From contig NC_135123.1 of NCBI RefSeq assembly GCF_050908995.1, positions 14,012,001 through 14,076,000 on the forward strand: a stretch of DNA of 64,000 nt. The letters run 5' to 3'. This DNA comes from Andrena cerasifolii. Its lineage: Eukaryota > Arthropoda > Insecta > Hymenoptera > Andrenidae. This document shows, one piece after another, positions 47,601 through 58,416 of this stretch (within the stretch, counting starts at the first letter, position 1; each line of letters opens with the position of its first letter). The notes beneath the pieces are model-generated. The model did no database searches, was not told the DNA's origin, and saw only the letters and a program-made list of their open reading frames with translations. The position numbers were made by a program, and so were the translations under genes.

Positions 47601-48687
47601 TTTATCCGGCGGAGGTTTTCATCGACGAGAAGAAGTACTTCGTCTGGATAACGTTTGTCAGTATTCTGACATCCATCTTCGGAATCACTGTCCTGATTGC
47701 CAACGACACGATGCTGATCATATACGTCCAATACATATGCGGCATGCTTGCCATCGTTGGGTAAGCTGCTGAAAAATATTTAGCGGCGAAAGGAATTTTT
47801 TATTTAATAATCCGCAACTGGAAATTGAAAGGAATCATTATCTTTAGACACCGACTGGAATTCACGCTCTACAAACTCTGTAGCGCGAACAGAGCTTCTT
47901 CTGATCGCGACAGAGAAGTGTGCGATCGTTATGTCGGGCACTGCGTTCATTCGCATCGTAAGGCATTGGAGTTAGTATTAAAAATAATTACACCTGCGTG
48001 GCAAGGTACGCGCAGCCAGGGTAAAATTCAGTTCTTTCTCTTCGAAGCTTAGTTGGCCTCCTGGAGTCGACATTCATGATATCCCAGCTTATACAATTGG
48101 GTTTAAACGTGATCTGCTTGAGCGTCACTTTGGTGAGAGTAAGTGGCACTCGCGCGGATACATGCATCTCCCCGAATGTAAATTAACCCCTCGTTTCTCT
48201 TGATAGGTAGTGGCGTTATTGGGCTCGTTAGAAATATTTAGGTACATACTGTACGGCGTCGGCCAATTGCTCCATCTGCTTTATATTAGCTATCAAAGCC
48301 AAAGATTGATAGACCATAGTCTTGAAGTTTCCAGAAGAGTGTAAGCACATCTCGCAGTAACGCGCATCGCATTGCATCGTTTGATATGCTCGATTTTCCT
48401 GAAACAGTATTCCAATCAATCCCTTTTCTCGCGCAGGTACAGTGGCAAGTGGTACAGCATACCGAAGGATACGCAGAGAATGTTGTTGTTCCTGCTGCAG
48501 AGGTCCAACATCCCCTCTTGTTTAACAGCCGGGAAGATCTTCGTATTCTCCATGGAGAGTTTCAGCATGGTAAGAAATGCAACACGACGATACCCTATGC
48601 GAATGAGAGCGACAGATTTATTCATTTTCTTTCAAGGTCGTTCAAAATTCCATGTCTTACTTCATGGTTCTAGCATCGCTGGAGTAG
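44610..48687 (+). CDS. Odorant receptor 1 (insect 7tm_6 family), 9 exons
   Basis: Insect odorant receptors are inverted seven-helix proteins that form ligand-gated cation channels with Orco in olfactory dendrites. Exons 44610-44753, 46003-46119, 46187-46304, 47499-47760, 47848-47970, 48048-48132, 48207-48340, 48437-48569 and 48637-48687 give 388 residues. Start MDFTEGDY leads to LLVFLGQWPYQ. Further family signs are LVKMIRSFRDLDMFECIPPI, EPHVLNIVSPLNETRP, GHRLE, LLESTFMISQLIQLGLNVICLSV, KWYSIPKDTQRMLLFLLQRS, LTAGKIFVFSMESF and the short last exon VVQNSMSYFMVLASLE. Exon 6 must use the acceptor ending CGAAG to keep the frame. Introns 1 and 3 are enlarged by repeats and a MITE. Which receptor subfamily or ligand cannot be told. 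Confidence 0.9.
44815..44975. repeat. Tandem repeats of TTCGAATA words in receptor 1 intron 1
   Basis: A 33-bp unit built from TTCGAATAACTTCGAATAGG and TACGAATAATTTC is repeated about three times between 44840 and 44950, within a broader TTCGAATA-rich tract. A second tract of the same words lies at about 45670-45755. Confidence 0.75.
45235..45596 (+). mobile_element. Possible non-autonomous Helitron-like element
   Basis: The segment ends CGGGCGAAGCCGAGCAGTAA followed by AGCTAGTTT, that is, a short GC hairpin a few bases before CTAGT. Helitrons characteristically end in a hairpin followed by CTRR and insert before T. The interior is GC-rich, unlike the surrounding intron, and no terminal inverted repeats are seen. 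The left border is a guess based on composition. Confidence 0.4.
45764..45875. mobile_element. Short palindromic MITE in receptor 1 intron 1
   Basis: The arms GGCAGGGACGTACTATTGAA and ACGCCACGCCAC pair with GTGGCGCGGCGT and TTCAATAGTATGTTCCCGCC. The loop is about 40 bp and the total about 110 bp. Flanking duplication is unclear. Confidence 0.6.
46592..47362. mobile_element. piggyBac-like MITE, family A copy 3, right end lost and interrupted
   Basis: The left end is TTAA (46588-46591) then GGGGGGACACCACTGTGAT, matching family A. The right side follows family A up to TGGTTTACTTTTCC near 47355 but lacks the terminal bases and TTAA. Between about 46694 and 46935 the expected CTGTCTTAAGAGACTAT segment is replaced by 240 bp unrelated to the other copies. 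The element lies in intron 3 of odorant receptor 1. Confidence 0.7.
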
Positions 48688-49238
48688 GCGACTTATTTAT
48701 GGAGAGAATAAACACGAAGAGTAATTATCGTCATATATAGGTGTTTGCTATAAATACAAACAGGGAGCTGTATCTATTTTATAATACACAAAAGAGGGTG
48801 TACAAGTGTATCGTGTTGCTAGTCTTCTGCGGTTTGAAATCATGTAGAGGTAAATGTCCGTGTACTAAATTCAGAGTCTATACACTCTCTAGAGCGATGG
48901 TCACAGCAACGATGAACCAACTGTTCAAACACAAAAGGAAACGGATCAAGTAGATCGATAGGAGCTATAGCTGTAGCTATTCTGTAGAATAGGTGATAGT
49001 AGGTTGTCAAAAGTATAATGTCACAGCAAAGTAAATATTAATTGCGGGTGTCACGCATGACAACCTGTATTCCCTTGCGTACCTGCGGTTCCTGCGACGT
49101 CGTTGCTCGTGAATGATTGAAATCCGTTCGCTAGATGAATTTTCTCCCTGCGTATATAAAGAGACCCTCGTATACCTGACAGACCAGGTTCACAGCAGGC
49201 TCAACATTTTGCAGGATTGTAAATAAAGGAATTGAAAC
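48688..49238 (+). promoter_or_regulatory. Intergenic region with odorant receptor 2 promoter
   Basis: A TATA box TATATAAA at 49153-49160 lies about 80 bp before the receptor 2 start codon. The 3' region of receptor 1 occupies the left part. No other gene. Confidence 0.5.
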
Positions 49239-52200
49239 ATGGTGACGAACGGTGAGAAATATACTTTTGACCCTCCTTTTTAGTTAATAACACCCCTAGG
49301 ACGTGTTCGTAGAGTGGGCTCCAATGTTTCAAACATACATTCCATAGATTTAACACTTAGAGCGTGCTTATCACCTTCTAAGGGTTTAGGAAATGGAACT
49401 GGCTCCAAGATCGAAGAGTTAAACGTTTGCGATGGGTCAACGGCTACAGCTATCGCAAGTGTTAACCAAGAGAAGCCTCGCGTTGCGATCGCGCGCGGCT
49501 TGTATCGCGTGCCGATAGCTCGGGTGTGCGCGAGTGTGTGCGTCCCTGACGGTTCGACAGGTGGGCTAATCACTCTGATTGCTCACCACCGGGCACCGGT
49601 ACACCACGGTATATAAACCGCATGACACCGCGGTGCGACAGTTCTAGACCGAGCGAAGAAGCGAAAGGACTAAGGACTCTAAGGAGCATAAAGAAAACGA
49701 GAGAGAAAGAGCGCGCGAGCGACGAGTAAGAGCGAGGTGTAACGAACGTATTGAAACAAAGAACAATGCAGATCTGTAACCTTAACTCCTACACAAGTGT
49801 GTCGATAGTAAACGCAGCTCGGGTGATTTCAATGCGTGGTGAACAGTGTTGTCGAGCTCCAAGTGTCAATTGTCGATGGCTACGATTTTTCATCTGTCAT
49901 AATAACTGTGTATTATGTGTTCACATGCCAAGTTGACGTTGTCAACTTGATCGTTCGTTCGTCGATCTGAATTATTCAGCCCAGAATGGTCAGTGTTTCA
50001 GAAAGCCGAGGGTGGACAGATTGATTTACTGGACGTGCCCGGTTACAAGACGCTTGAAATGTACATGGCAATGGTGGGCCAGTCTCCATTACAAACGGAC
50101 CGAAATCGTAAGATCAGATTCGCTGTGCTTATAGTCACTAACATAAGTCTTTTACTACCATCGGTAAGTGGGATGCTTCGAGCGTGTAATTTATTCTTCT
50201 CGCGATACGATTGTCAAAGTATCAGGGGGAGCAATACTAAAGTAGCGAACGCCACGAGTCAGAGCAGCCGAAACGTATGACAGTAGAAATGTACCATTTC
50301 GACAGTTGTTTCAGTTGTTTAAATCGCTACTCGACAACGATCCAGATGGAATGATGGATTGCGTCCCGGTCTTAGTCACGCTTATCGTTTGTATGACGAA
50401 ATTGGTCAACCACAACAAGAACAGGGAAGAGGTATTTATTCGACGGGTTATACAGAGGAAGCCTACTATTTCAATGGGGAATCATGCGGATCTACATTGC
50501 AGTATAAACGGTTCTTTAAACTCGTGCACGGGGAATGGATAGCGTTGAGATTCAGCAATGAAATAAGTGTTCTGAATAAGGTTGCCAGCCAAGGGTCTAA
50601 TATAGCTCTATTGTACAGGAGTGAGTACCATTCTTGTAATTCTCGCTGGGTTTCTCCACTTAAAATCGAAGCGAACTTTGCAGGAACTTTGTTAGCGTTC
50701 GTGATGTTATTCCTATTGATTCCGTTGACTCCCATTTTTCTGGATGTCGTTCTACCACTGAACGAGACCCGACCGCGGCGTCACATATTCCAGCTCAATT
50801 ACATCTTCGTGGACACCGACGAATGTTTTTATCCCATATATCTCCATATGGCGTGGAGTACGTTTTCCAATGTCATGATTATAATCGCCATTGATTCGTT
50901 GTACATGGTATTCGTCCATCACACTTGCGGATTGTTCGCCATATGCGGGTAAATATGCATCTATCTATTATCCAAAGCTGTAAGGCATCATAAATATTTG
51001 TCAATCTTCTTTCTAATGTCCTGGCGATCGGGCCACATGGCGAATTTGCGCGAAACCGTGGCCAAAACTAATATCTTCAAATCTAAATTAAATCATTGAC
51101 TCTGGAAAAATAATCATGTACCTTTTTAATAATTTTTTTTTAATTATACACTTATAATTTATATAAAACACATTCTACTTGGTATTTAATCGTAAATAAT
51201 AACTGTGATAATACAATGTACGTTGAATATATGCAATAACATACCAACCCCTTTTCAACCGACTTCAAAAAGGAGGAGGTTATAAATTCGACCCGTATGT
51301 ATTTTTTTTTATTGTCACTGCATAAATAACTCCTCAGCATATGAACTGATTTTGATAATCTTTTTTTTATTCGAAAGAGGGCGGTGGTCCCACCCTACAC
51401 TACATCAATATTGGCCCAATATTTTGCCAGTTCTGGTTAATAATAAAGACTATTGTCACCTAATTGTTATTATGTTATGTACGTACACGCATATCTCCTA
51501 CTTAAGAATGTTGTATCAATATATATAAAACTAAAAAGACAAGAAATACAAAGATTTAAAAAAAAATTAAATCCGACTTCAAAAATATAAAAATGCACTA
51601 ATTAGACTTAAAAAAAAATAAAAATGCACTAATTAGACTTAAAAAAAATAATAAAAATGCACTAATTAGTATATAGGTATCAGTATAGATATATAGGTCT
51701 TCTATTTTTATCTACCACAGCTCTAGAAATATATTAACCTTTTCGCGTCGTCGTGCCATTAGCGTACACCGTACACGTTAAGAGTTTCTCGCGTTTTTGG
51801 AGCTCCCAATGTGTCCATATAAAATCTGATAGGATTTCGTTGATATTGCTGATTAATTACCTTACTTTTAACTATGATAATCCACAAAAAGATAGGAAGC
51901 AAAACACTTTACTCGTTCCAGAAACGGGGCGCGATGCCGGATATAACCGGCGCTAGCTAGTCTGAAGCATTTAGTGGAAGCCGTATATAACCGGCGCTGG
52001 TCGCGAAAGAGTTAAAAAAAATAAAATTAATGTAAACATGAATTTCAAGCATATTAGATAATACCAACATTGGCAGCTTATTTATCTTGTTACCCCGACA
52101 ATAAATTGTAACAGAATTTCTAGTTTTAACTGACAAAATCCGTTTTCCAACGCTATTAAGTTTGGAGTTGAATATCTCTTAGAGTATTGCAGATTAAAAA

Positions 52201-53542
52201 TTGATTTTAATGGAAAAGCATACTCTTATTTCAGAAATCAAGTATAATTCACAGATTTTTCGAAATGAATTTTTTTTTTAACTTTTGACCATGACTTCGA
52301 GCAAATTCGCCACTGTGCAACTGCCAGAGATTATCCCAACGGAACAGACGAGTCTGTCGATATTTCATTACATGGTATGAGTTCTTTTGCCGAATACAGA
52401 TATCAGATTAAACAGGCGACGGAGGGTGCAAGTGGAACTGTCGACTTGTACCAACACTTCAAGCAATATGCGATCGGCCACAATAAAGCCATACAGTTTG
52501 TAGCACCTAAATCCTAATAAATTAGGCGAAAGTAACGAACAATTTACAAAATTCAACTGACTTGTCCCTTTATTACGTTTCGAGGCTTTACGAGCTCATT
52601 GGCAATAGCAACCGAAACAGTTATTTGCTTCAGGTTGGACTGAACATGGTCGCAATTAGCGTGACTGCCGTTCAAGTGAGGAAAACGAAAATTCTCTTTT
52701 CCTGCGATGCTAACTCGAGAGGCATAGGTATAAGGCCCGGTGCAGACGAGCGACGCGGCGTCGTTGCGATTAAGCGCCAATGATCGCTGCAATCCACAGT
52801 CGACGACATCAAAGAGCAAAAGATCTTTGCTTATTAATTATACAAATACATTTGAAAGTAAATAACAGAAGATACTGGGTGCACCCCTCCGTTATTCGTT
52901 TGCAACATAGTAGCAAAATCGCACGCTTGTGTGCCTTACATCGTTAGAAATTGTCCATAAAAATATAAACCAACCGAATCGCACAGCGTCACCGGTGCGA
53001 AATCGCAACGCCGCATCGCTCGTCTGCACCGAGCCTAATGGGACCCAGAAACGCTTTCCTTTGCCAGATTCTCATGCACTTGGACCAGCCGGCGGAAGTT
53101 TTCAGGATCGCTATGTTCCTCAGCGCTCAGAAATTTCACTTGCTGGTGCTTAGCTTGCCTGGACAGGCGCTCGTGGATTACAGTTTGGGATTAGCCAATG
53201 ATATGTACGTTCTTTATGCGAATGCGACGCAGGAGAAGGAAGGACCTTTAATGCTTTACGTTCACGTGTTTCGTGACAGATACGCCTCTAAATGGTATCA
53301 GACACCGGTGAAGATACAAAAGATGCTCTACGTAATGAAGATCAAGTCCAGCAGACCGTGCATGATAACCGCGGGGGGATTGTACCAGATGAACATAGAG
53401 AATTTCGGAATGGTGTGTAATGAAAATAATAACCAAACGATTACGGCGTGCACAGAATTTTTAATAACGAGCTGTCTTTAATTTTAAGATCGTTAAATCC
53501 TGCGTGTCGTATTTTATGATGCTGACGTCCCTAAGGGAATGA
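49239..53542 (+). CDS. Odorant receptor 2 (insect 7tm_6 family), 10 exons
   Basis: Same family and orientation as receptor 1. Exons 49239-49251, 49994-50163, 50315-50431, 50503-50620, 50684-50948, 52400-52495, 52585-52675, 53068-53204, 53280-53412 and 53489-53542, giving 397 residues. The first exon is only 13 nt (ATG plus MVTN) and its donor GGTGAGA joins exon 2 in phase; it is inferred from the arrangement in receptors 3 and 4 and from the TATA box upstream. Family signs: LEMYMAMVGQSPLQ, FKLVHGEWIALRF, FLDVVLPLNETRP, HHTCGLFAICG, LQVGLNMVAISV, FHLLVLSLPGQALVDYS, KWYQTPVKIQKMLYVMK, MITAGGLYQMNIENFG and SYFMMLTSL. The splice donor after exon 6 is the unusual GTTTGT. Ligand unknown. Confidence 0.88.
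49290..49930 (+). mobile_element. LTR-like segment in receptor 2 intron 1
   Basis: CpG-rich sequence unlike the neighbouring intron, with its own TATA box GGTATATAAACC at about 49610 followed by GCGGTGCGACAGTTCTAGACC, an arrangement like the U3/R part of a retrotransposon LTR or an independent promoter. I found no convincing TG...CA ends or target duplication, so the classification and borders are tentative. Confidence 0.3.
51243..51560. mobile_element. Repeat resembling a lepidopteran Helitron-associated sequence
   Basis: The segment CAACCGACTTCAAAAAGGAG, then GAGGTTATAAATTCGACC and, further on, TTTTTTTATTCGAAAGAGGG with GGTGGTCCCA closely resembles a very abundant repeat I recall from moth and butterfly genomes. 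It lies in intron 5 of odorant receptor 2. No ORF or inverted repeats are visible, and identification rests on memory of the motif. Confidence 0.4.
51570..51680. repeat. 31-bp tandem repeat
   Basis: The unit AAAAATGCACTAATTAG plus ACTTAAAAAAAA is repeated three times at about 51587-51670, within receptor 2 intron 5, immediately after the repeat at 51243. Confidence 0.7.
51738..52011. mobile_element. piggyBac-like MITE, family D
   Basis: Flanked by TTAA (51734-51737 and 52012-52015), with imperfect ends CCTTTTCGCG and CGCGAAAGAG. Inside, near the right end, ATATAACCGGCGCT occurs twice about 40 bp apart. No ORF. Located in receptor 2 intron 5. Confidence 0.6.
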
Positions 53543-54300
53543 TTTTTCATCGTCACTGGAAACTGTCTATAGTCTGTGCTACGTGTACTAAGAATACGAA
53601 TGAGTAGAACCCTGGGCAGATAGTAGTAAATGGTACTGGAAATTAATGGAAACGGCTAATGACGAGCACACGAGTGACATCATAATTCTATGTTAACTTT
53701 TACATGGTTACTTAATATTTTCGAAGGCATGTATACTCTCCTTGCGACAATATTCGGTTAAATGTCAATGGGCCCGATTGATTTCTCCAAAAGAATACTA
53801 CAGAACTACCGCAGAGAGCAATACTTTCAATTGCAACACAAAGAAAGACAGTTACCGTGTTTGATTATTCTCCATTTTCTCTTCCTCTTCACTCTTCACG
53901 GTCTATGTCCTCTGCTGGGAACTACTTTTCTTTGCTCCACCCGATATCGACAAACGCACTCGAAAGCATTGGAAGATTTCTCAAGCTATAGATACGTGTA
54001 ATGATATTTCCTTCAACATTGACGAATAAATTACACAATGATATTAAAAGGGCTACTGCGAGGCGATACAGGATATCGACCTCTCACCTGTGACAACGTG
54101 TTATTTTCTACACCATATGCTGCGTTTCCAAGCTTCGCACGTGCATATGATGCCATCAAAAATTGAAGAACGCTCCGTTTGACGCGACCCATCTTCCCCC
54201 TCAGCCGTATAAAACTAATTCATACCAGCAACAGGACAGTTTTGGTAAAACCATTCGCGTTGGTCTCGGTGTGTTGATTGCCAGCGAAAGATCCTGGAAT
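53543..54300 (+). promoter_or_regulatory. Promoter region of odorant receptor 3, duplicated upstream of receptor 4
   Basis: A TATA box TATAAAA at 54208-54214 lies 87 bp before the start codon. The sequence from about 53860 onward, including CAACAGGACAGTTTTG and GTTGGTCTCGG, recurs at 62830-63240 before receptor 4 in the same order. An ORF at 53762-54001 is part of the duplicated non-coding block and its counterpart (62783-62974) is not open in the same way. Confidence 0.6.
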
Positions 54301-56728
54301 ATGAATAGTAAGATGAAAGCATGCCACGTGTAGTACAATCATATTTCAATTACAACTAGAATCTCATCGTAAACTTACTGTAACTGAAACGGAAGCACGG
54401 TTTTATTTATTTTTTAAATTGATGTGCTGATATACCAATGATGAAATTCACCTAAATACCACGTTATTTCTTAGTCGTTATTTAATCAGATTCTCGCGTA
54501 TCTTCATTTATTATAGTAAGGCTGCAATAATTTATTCTAATGTTCAAATGTAATCGAAAGCCTAATCGAATTCAGGGCATTCGGGGCATCCAGTGCTTCA
54601 GAGTGGAAGGGAAGGATGCGGCGCGTTCGAAGTCTCTCATTACAAACCACTGAAAAAGTACCTAGTACTTCTTGGACAATATCCGTCTCAAACGGACTTG
54701 AAGAACAAATCCATCGTAATTGTGATGGTGGGTAGTATCATAACGTTCATAATACCGACGGTAAGAGAACATTTCAATTTCGCTACTGTATGTTGCCGAT
54801 GGAATATAAAAAAAAACAAAACGGACAAGTGAATAATAATCAGACAATATTGTCGCACGATCGTGGTCTGTGATTTGGTAGATATTGCAATTCTATGTAC
54901 AATTACGCAACAAGAATGTGGACGAAGCCCTGGAGACTCTACCACAATTTGTTACGTGCGCTGCCTGTATCATCAAATTATTAAGCCTGCATTTTAACCG
55001 AGAAAACGTACGTACAACATGCTGTACCTACTAACGGACGATCGTCAAACGCGCGGCACCATAGTAGTTCCAAATATTTTAGTTTAGAAAAGTATTTCTC
55101 ACCGTGGAGAGTGATTGGCAAAATCAACTAGCGAGCAAGGAACTGGATATATTAGAGGAAATAACCGGGAAAGGAAGCACAATCGCGTACCGGTACAGAG
55201 GTAGGTACTTTATTCTGGTGGTCTTCACACTAGATGTTTGATGTACTGCGTGTTACATTTCAGGAGTTCTGTTATCATTTGGCGTATCATTCGTGACAAT
55301 CCCACTGGTCAATCCAATGCTGGATATCGTTATACCGCTGAACAAAACACGAGAACGGGAAGAGATATTTAGTCTTTACTACTTCGTGAACAACGAAGAG
55401 CATTTTTATCTGATATACATGCATTCAGTCTGGTGTGCCATTATCGCTATGTTAACCATAGTGGCGGTGGATTCCTTAAACATGATCATCACTCATCATG
55501 CATCTGCGATGTTCGCCATATGCGGGTACATATAATATTGCAACTTAAAATACCACACTGTGGCAATGTATCATGTATTTTATACATATACATGAACAGT
55601 GAAGACCGAGGGGAAACCGAAATCTAACGTCTCTAGATCTTGAAACTTATCCAAATGTACCTTCAGCGCATTTAACATTTAGTAATCGACGTTTCATTCC
55701 GCGCGCATCATTAATTTCATTGCAATTGTTCCTTCAAAATGAAATCCACCGCCCATCAGATTCATTACTTTCGCAAAAAACTACAGGAACCCGTTTGTTC
55801 ATTTACGTAATTGTGATAAACGCAGATCTATGATCGACAAAGCAACGGAATGTAACAACGTAGCTACAGTGGGACGCGGCCCGATGGACGATGGACTCGA
55901 AAAAATTAGGGAATGCGTGGCCGCACACAATAAAGCTATCCAGTTTGTACTGATTTAATAATACTAAACTGAGACAACGAAAGGCAGTGATGGATGCCAC
56001 AGAATTCACCTAATCCGCTCGTTCCCTTCTGTTTCGAGGTTCTTTAATTTCCTGGATGCAACGAACCGAATGATTTTCCTGCTTCAAGTCGGATTTAACA
56101 TGATCGGCATTAGCGTCTCAGCTTTTCAAGTAAGAGACGATTCGCTGGGGCAATGCCGACAGCGGGGAACCGATGAACGCACTGAAATTCTCTTTCACAG
56201 GCGGTTAGGCACCTGGATGACATGAAACGAGCCGTCAAATACGCTCTTTTCTTCAGCGGACAAAAATTTCATTTGTACTTTCTCAGTTTGCCCGGGCAAA
56301 TACTCTCGGATTACAGCGCAGAAGTACTCGACCATATGTACGTTTTCAATTACGTAACAGAGTAGAGGGGCGCAGTATTTTCTGAATGCGGCAATAATTA
56401 TAATCGAAGCAAGTGTAATTCGTGGTGGATCTTGTAATAGCTACAACTCCAAATGGTACCACACGTCAGCGAAAATGCAAAGAATGATGAATATAATGCA
56501 ACTGAGGGCTAGCAAACCCTGCCAGCTGACTGCAGGAGGATTGTATGAGATGAACATTGAGAATTTTGGAGCGGTATAAAATAATATAGAAATAATACGG
56601 CTGTCTAAGTACAAGCCTGTGCGTCGCATCGTGACATAAGTGACAACTAATTAACCATATATTTCAATTTTAAGGCTTTTAAAACATGCATGTCGTATTT
56701 TACGATGTTACTCTCGATGAAGGACTGA
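54301..56728 (+). CDS. Odorant receptor 3 (insect 7tm_6 family), 10 exons
   Basis: Exons 54301-54307, 54594-54760, 54882-55007, 55083-55200, 55264-55525, 55826-55942, 56039-56129, 56201-56337, 56441-56573 and 56675-56728 give 403 residues. The 7-nt first exon ATGAATA splices to TG, so a second methionine codon is formed across the junction. Then follow GAFEVSHYKPLKKYLVLLGQYPSQ, ESDWQNQLASKELDILEE, MLDIVIPLNKTRER, HHASAMFAICG, FLLQVGFNMIGISV, FHLYFLSLPGQILSDYS, YNSKWYHTSAKMQRMMNIMQ, LTAGGLYEMNIENFG and SYFTMLLSMKD, all normal odorant receptor landmarks. Exon sizes from exon 4 on match receptor 2 closely. Exon 6 again ends at a GTTTGT donor. Compact introns. Confidence 0.9.
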
Positions 56729-56935
56729 TTCATCGTTATTATTCTAAACAATGATTTCGACGAAGGAACGTGTACTATGCCTACTCACAGCAAGTACTTC
56801 GCGTGGTATATTTAATTCAGAAAATGTTAATATTTTAGTAGACATTTATATACATCTTTGATATGTACACGAGTAAAGTTATCATAACATATGACTCTTC
56901 AACAATTATTTAATAGCGTGTCGCATACCGTAAAC

Positions 56936-57123
56936 TGGGGGAACATTGGCGGCGCGGGGTAACATTGGCATACCCTGGAATTACATTGTTTTACGACAGA
57001 TTGCAAAATAAAATAAAATAAACAAATTTAAGTGTCAATAAATGTTACTGGCTTCAGATTAGTAAAACTTAACCCGTTAATGCTATCTATATGATGTGCC
57101 AATGTTACCCAGGTACACCAACA
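56936..57123. mobile_element. Short inverted-repeat element
   Basis: The left word GGGGTAACATTGGCAT near 56957 and the right word GTGCCAATGTTACCC near 57096 are inverted complements, and GGGGGAACATTGG near 56939 faces CACCAACATTTTT near 57116. The interior is AT-rich. It looks like a decayed MITE of unknown type. Confidence 0.4.
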
Positions 57124-57235
57124 TTTTTAACATGTATTAAAGAAGGAAATGGAAATTTTTTTTATGCATTTTGACACTTGTAGTACAATCACAAAAGATG
57201 CAATGTTATGATACGATACTTAAAGCAAATGTAAA

Positions 57236-57400
57236 CATCCCTGATAGCCAGATCTGGGCAGCAGAATCTGACATCAGAACCGTAGTCGTCTGTGTCCGCA
57301 TTTGGCTACATTCTGAGGTGCAGAGCCTGATCTCAGATCGTCAGCAGATCCGCAGCAGATTCTGCCATCTGCTTGGCACAGCCAACAGCGCCATCTGAGG
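57236..57400. repeat. GC-rich imperfect palindrome
   Basis: GCCAGATCTGGGCAGCAGAA with TCTGACATCAG on the left faces CTGATCTCAGATCGTCAGCAG and GCAGATTCTGCCATCTGC on the right. It stands out from the AT-rich surroundings. Nature unknown. Confidence 0.35.
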
Positions 57401-58113
57401 GCCAGAATTACCAAACAACTTCCGACGCGTGACGTCACATGGCAGTCCCTACATACCAACACAAATGTACCGTTATTGCTGTAGGTGTATCCCTACCCCT
57501 ATATAACCTGCCAGCAGAATGTGCAGTTCATTAAATAATCAATTCTACTTACTTCCAAAAGTATTTATTCTTTCTCAACAATTGTTACAGAATAATATAA
57601 GTAGCGCAAATGAATTCGAAGAAGAACATTCAATATTTACATTTACAAATCACAATATCACAATACATTTACCATATTAGGTGCGATATCAGAAGATTTT
57701 CTATACTTTCGACTTCTTTTTTGTGTAGAATCACCATACAATTCTATATTCCGTATTGTGTTAACGCTGAAAACAAATAGAACATTAGTATAAAGTTAAA
57801 CGTAACGTATGAATAAACAGGATACATGCGATACTTACTTCAACTTCATCTCCGCACAGTACATACCCTAGGCGATCATGCATGCTCCCGCGAACATTAA
57901 CATTTAGAAGAAAACATGTGTTAAATTATTATTTACGAAACAAGACGCTAAACATTCGCACTTCACGCATAACCCTATTTTTCTGTCTTGCAGATAATGT
58001 GAATCTCGATTTCCGCGACGTAGATAATTGGAAATTATTCAATTCCATAATTACCTTTGCTTTCTGGATACTTCGAGATGATTTGTCTGGATATCGATGC
58101 TTCGAATCGCGTG

Positions 58114-58306
58114 GTACGTAAAATACGCAACGTATAATGCCCGTATAATACGTATGTATTATACACCATGTATTATACACGTAAATTACTGTAATTTACG
58201 TAGCAGACCCACGAACAGTGACGGGCACGTAAAATACGCAACGTATAATACGTACGTATTATACACGTAAATTACTGTAATTTTCGTAGCAGACCAACGA
58301 ACCAAT
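58114..58306. repeat. Tandem duplication with CGTATAATACG words
   Basis: ACGTAAAATACGCAACGTAT, then CACGTAAATTACTGTAATTT and CGTAGCAGACC, occurs twice (first about 58116-58208, second about 58227-58298). The first copy has an extra TATTATAC segment. It directly precedes the hAT transposase remnant and may be part of that element's terminus. Confidence 0.65.
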
Positions 58307-58416
58307 CAGCGGGGAGAACAGCGACACCACGCTAGCTAACGTCGCGCGAGATGTAAGTTTAAGGGATTGGTACAGTTTAAGATAATCAAAGAATCCGAAG
58401 TAAAAATGGGACTGAT

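Larger units (their letters stand above)
56729..58113. other. Interval between receptor 3 and the hAT remnant
   Basis: AT-rich with two short palindromic elements (56936-57123 and 57236-57400). No gene supported; the frames at 57171-57398 and 57882-58121 have no recognisable content. Confidence 0.35.

Noticed and set aside
48040..48052. Alternative acceptor ending in CTTAG for receptor 1 exon 6
   Set aside because: It would shift the reading frame. The acceptor five bases earlier (CGAAG) follows the pyrimidine tract and keeps LLESTFMISQ in frame.
48372..48740. Separate 122-codon gene inside the receptor 1 3' region
   Set aside because: Out-of-frame reading of receptor 1 exons 8 and 9; the receptor frame has correct splice phases and family motifs.
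53762..54001. Small secreted-protein-like frame upstream of receptor 3
   Set aside because: Part of the duplicated non-coding block; the corresponding region before receptor 4 does not conserve the frame.
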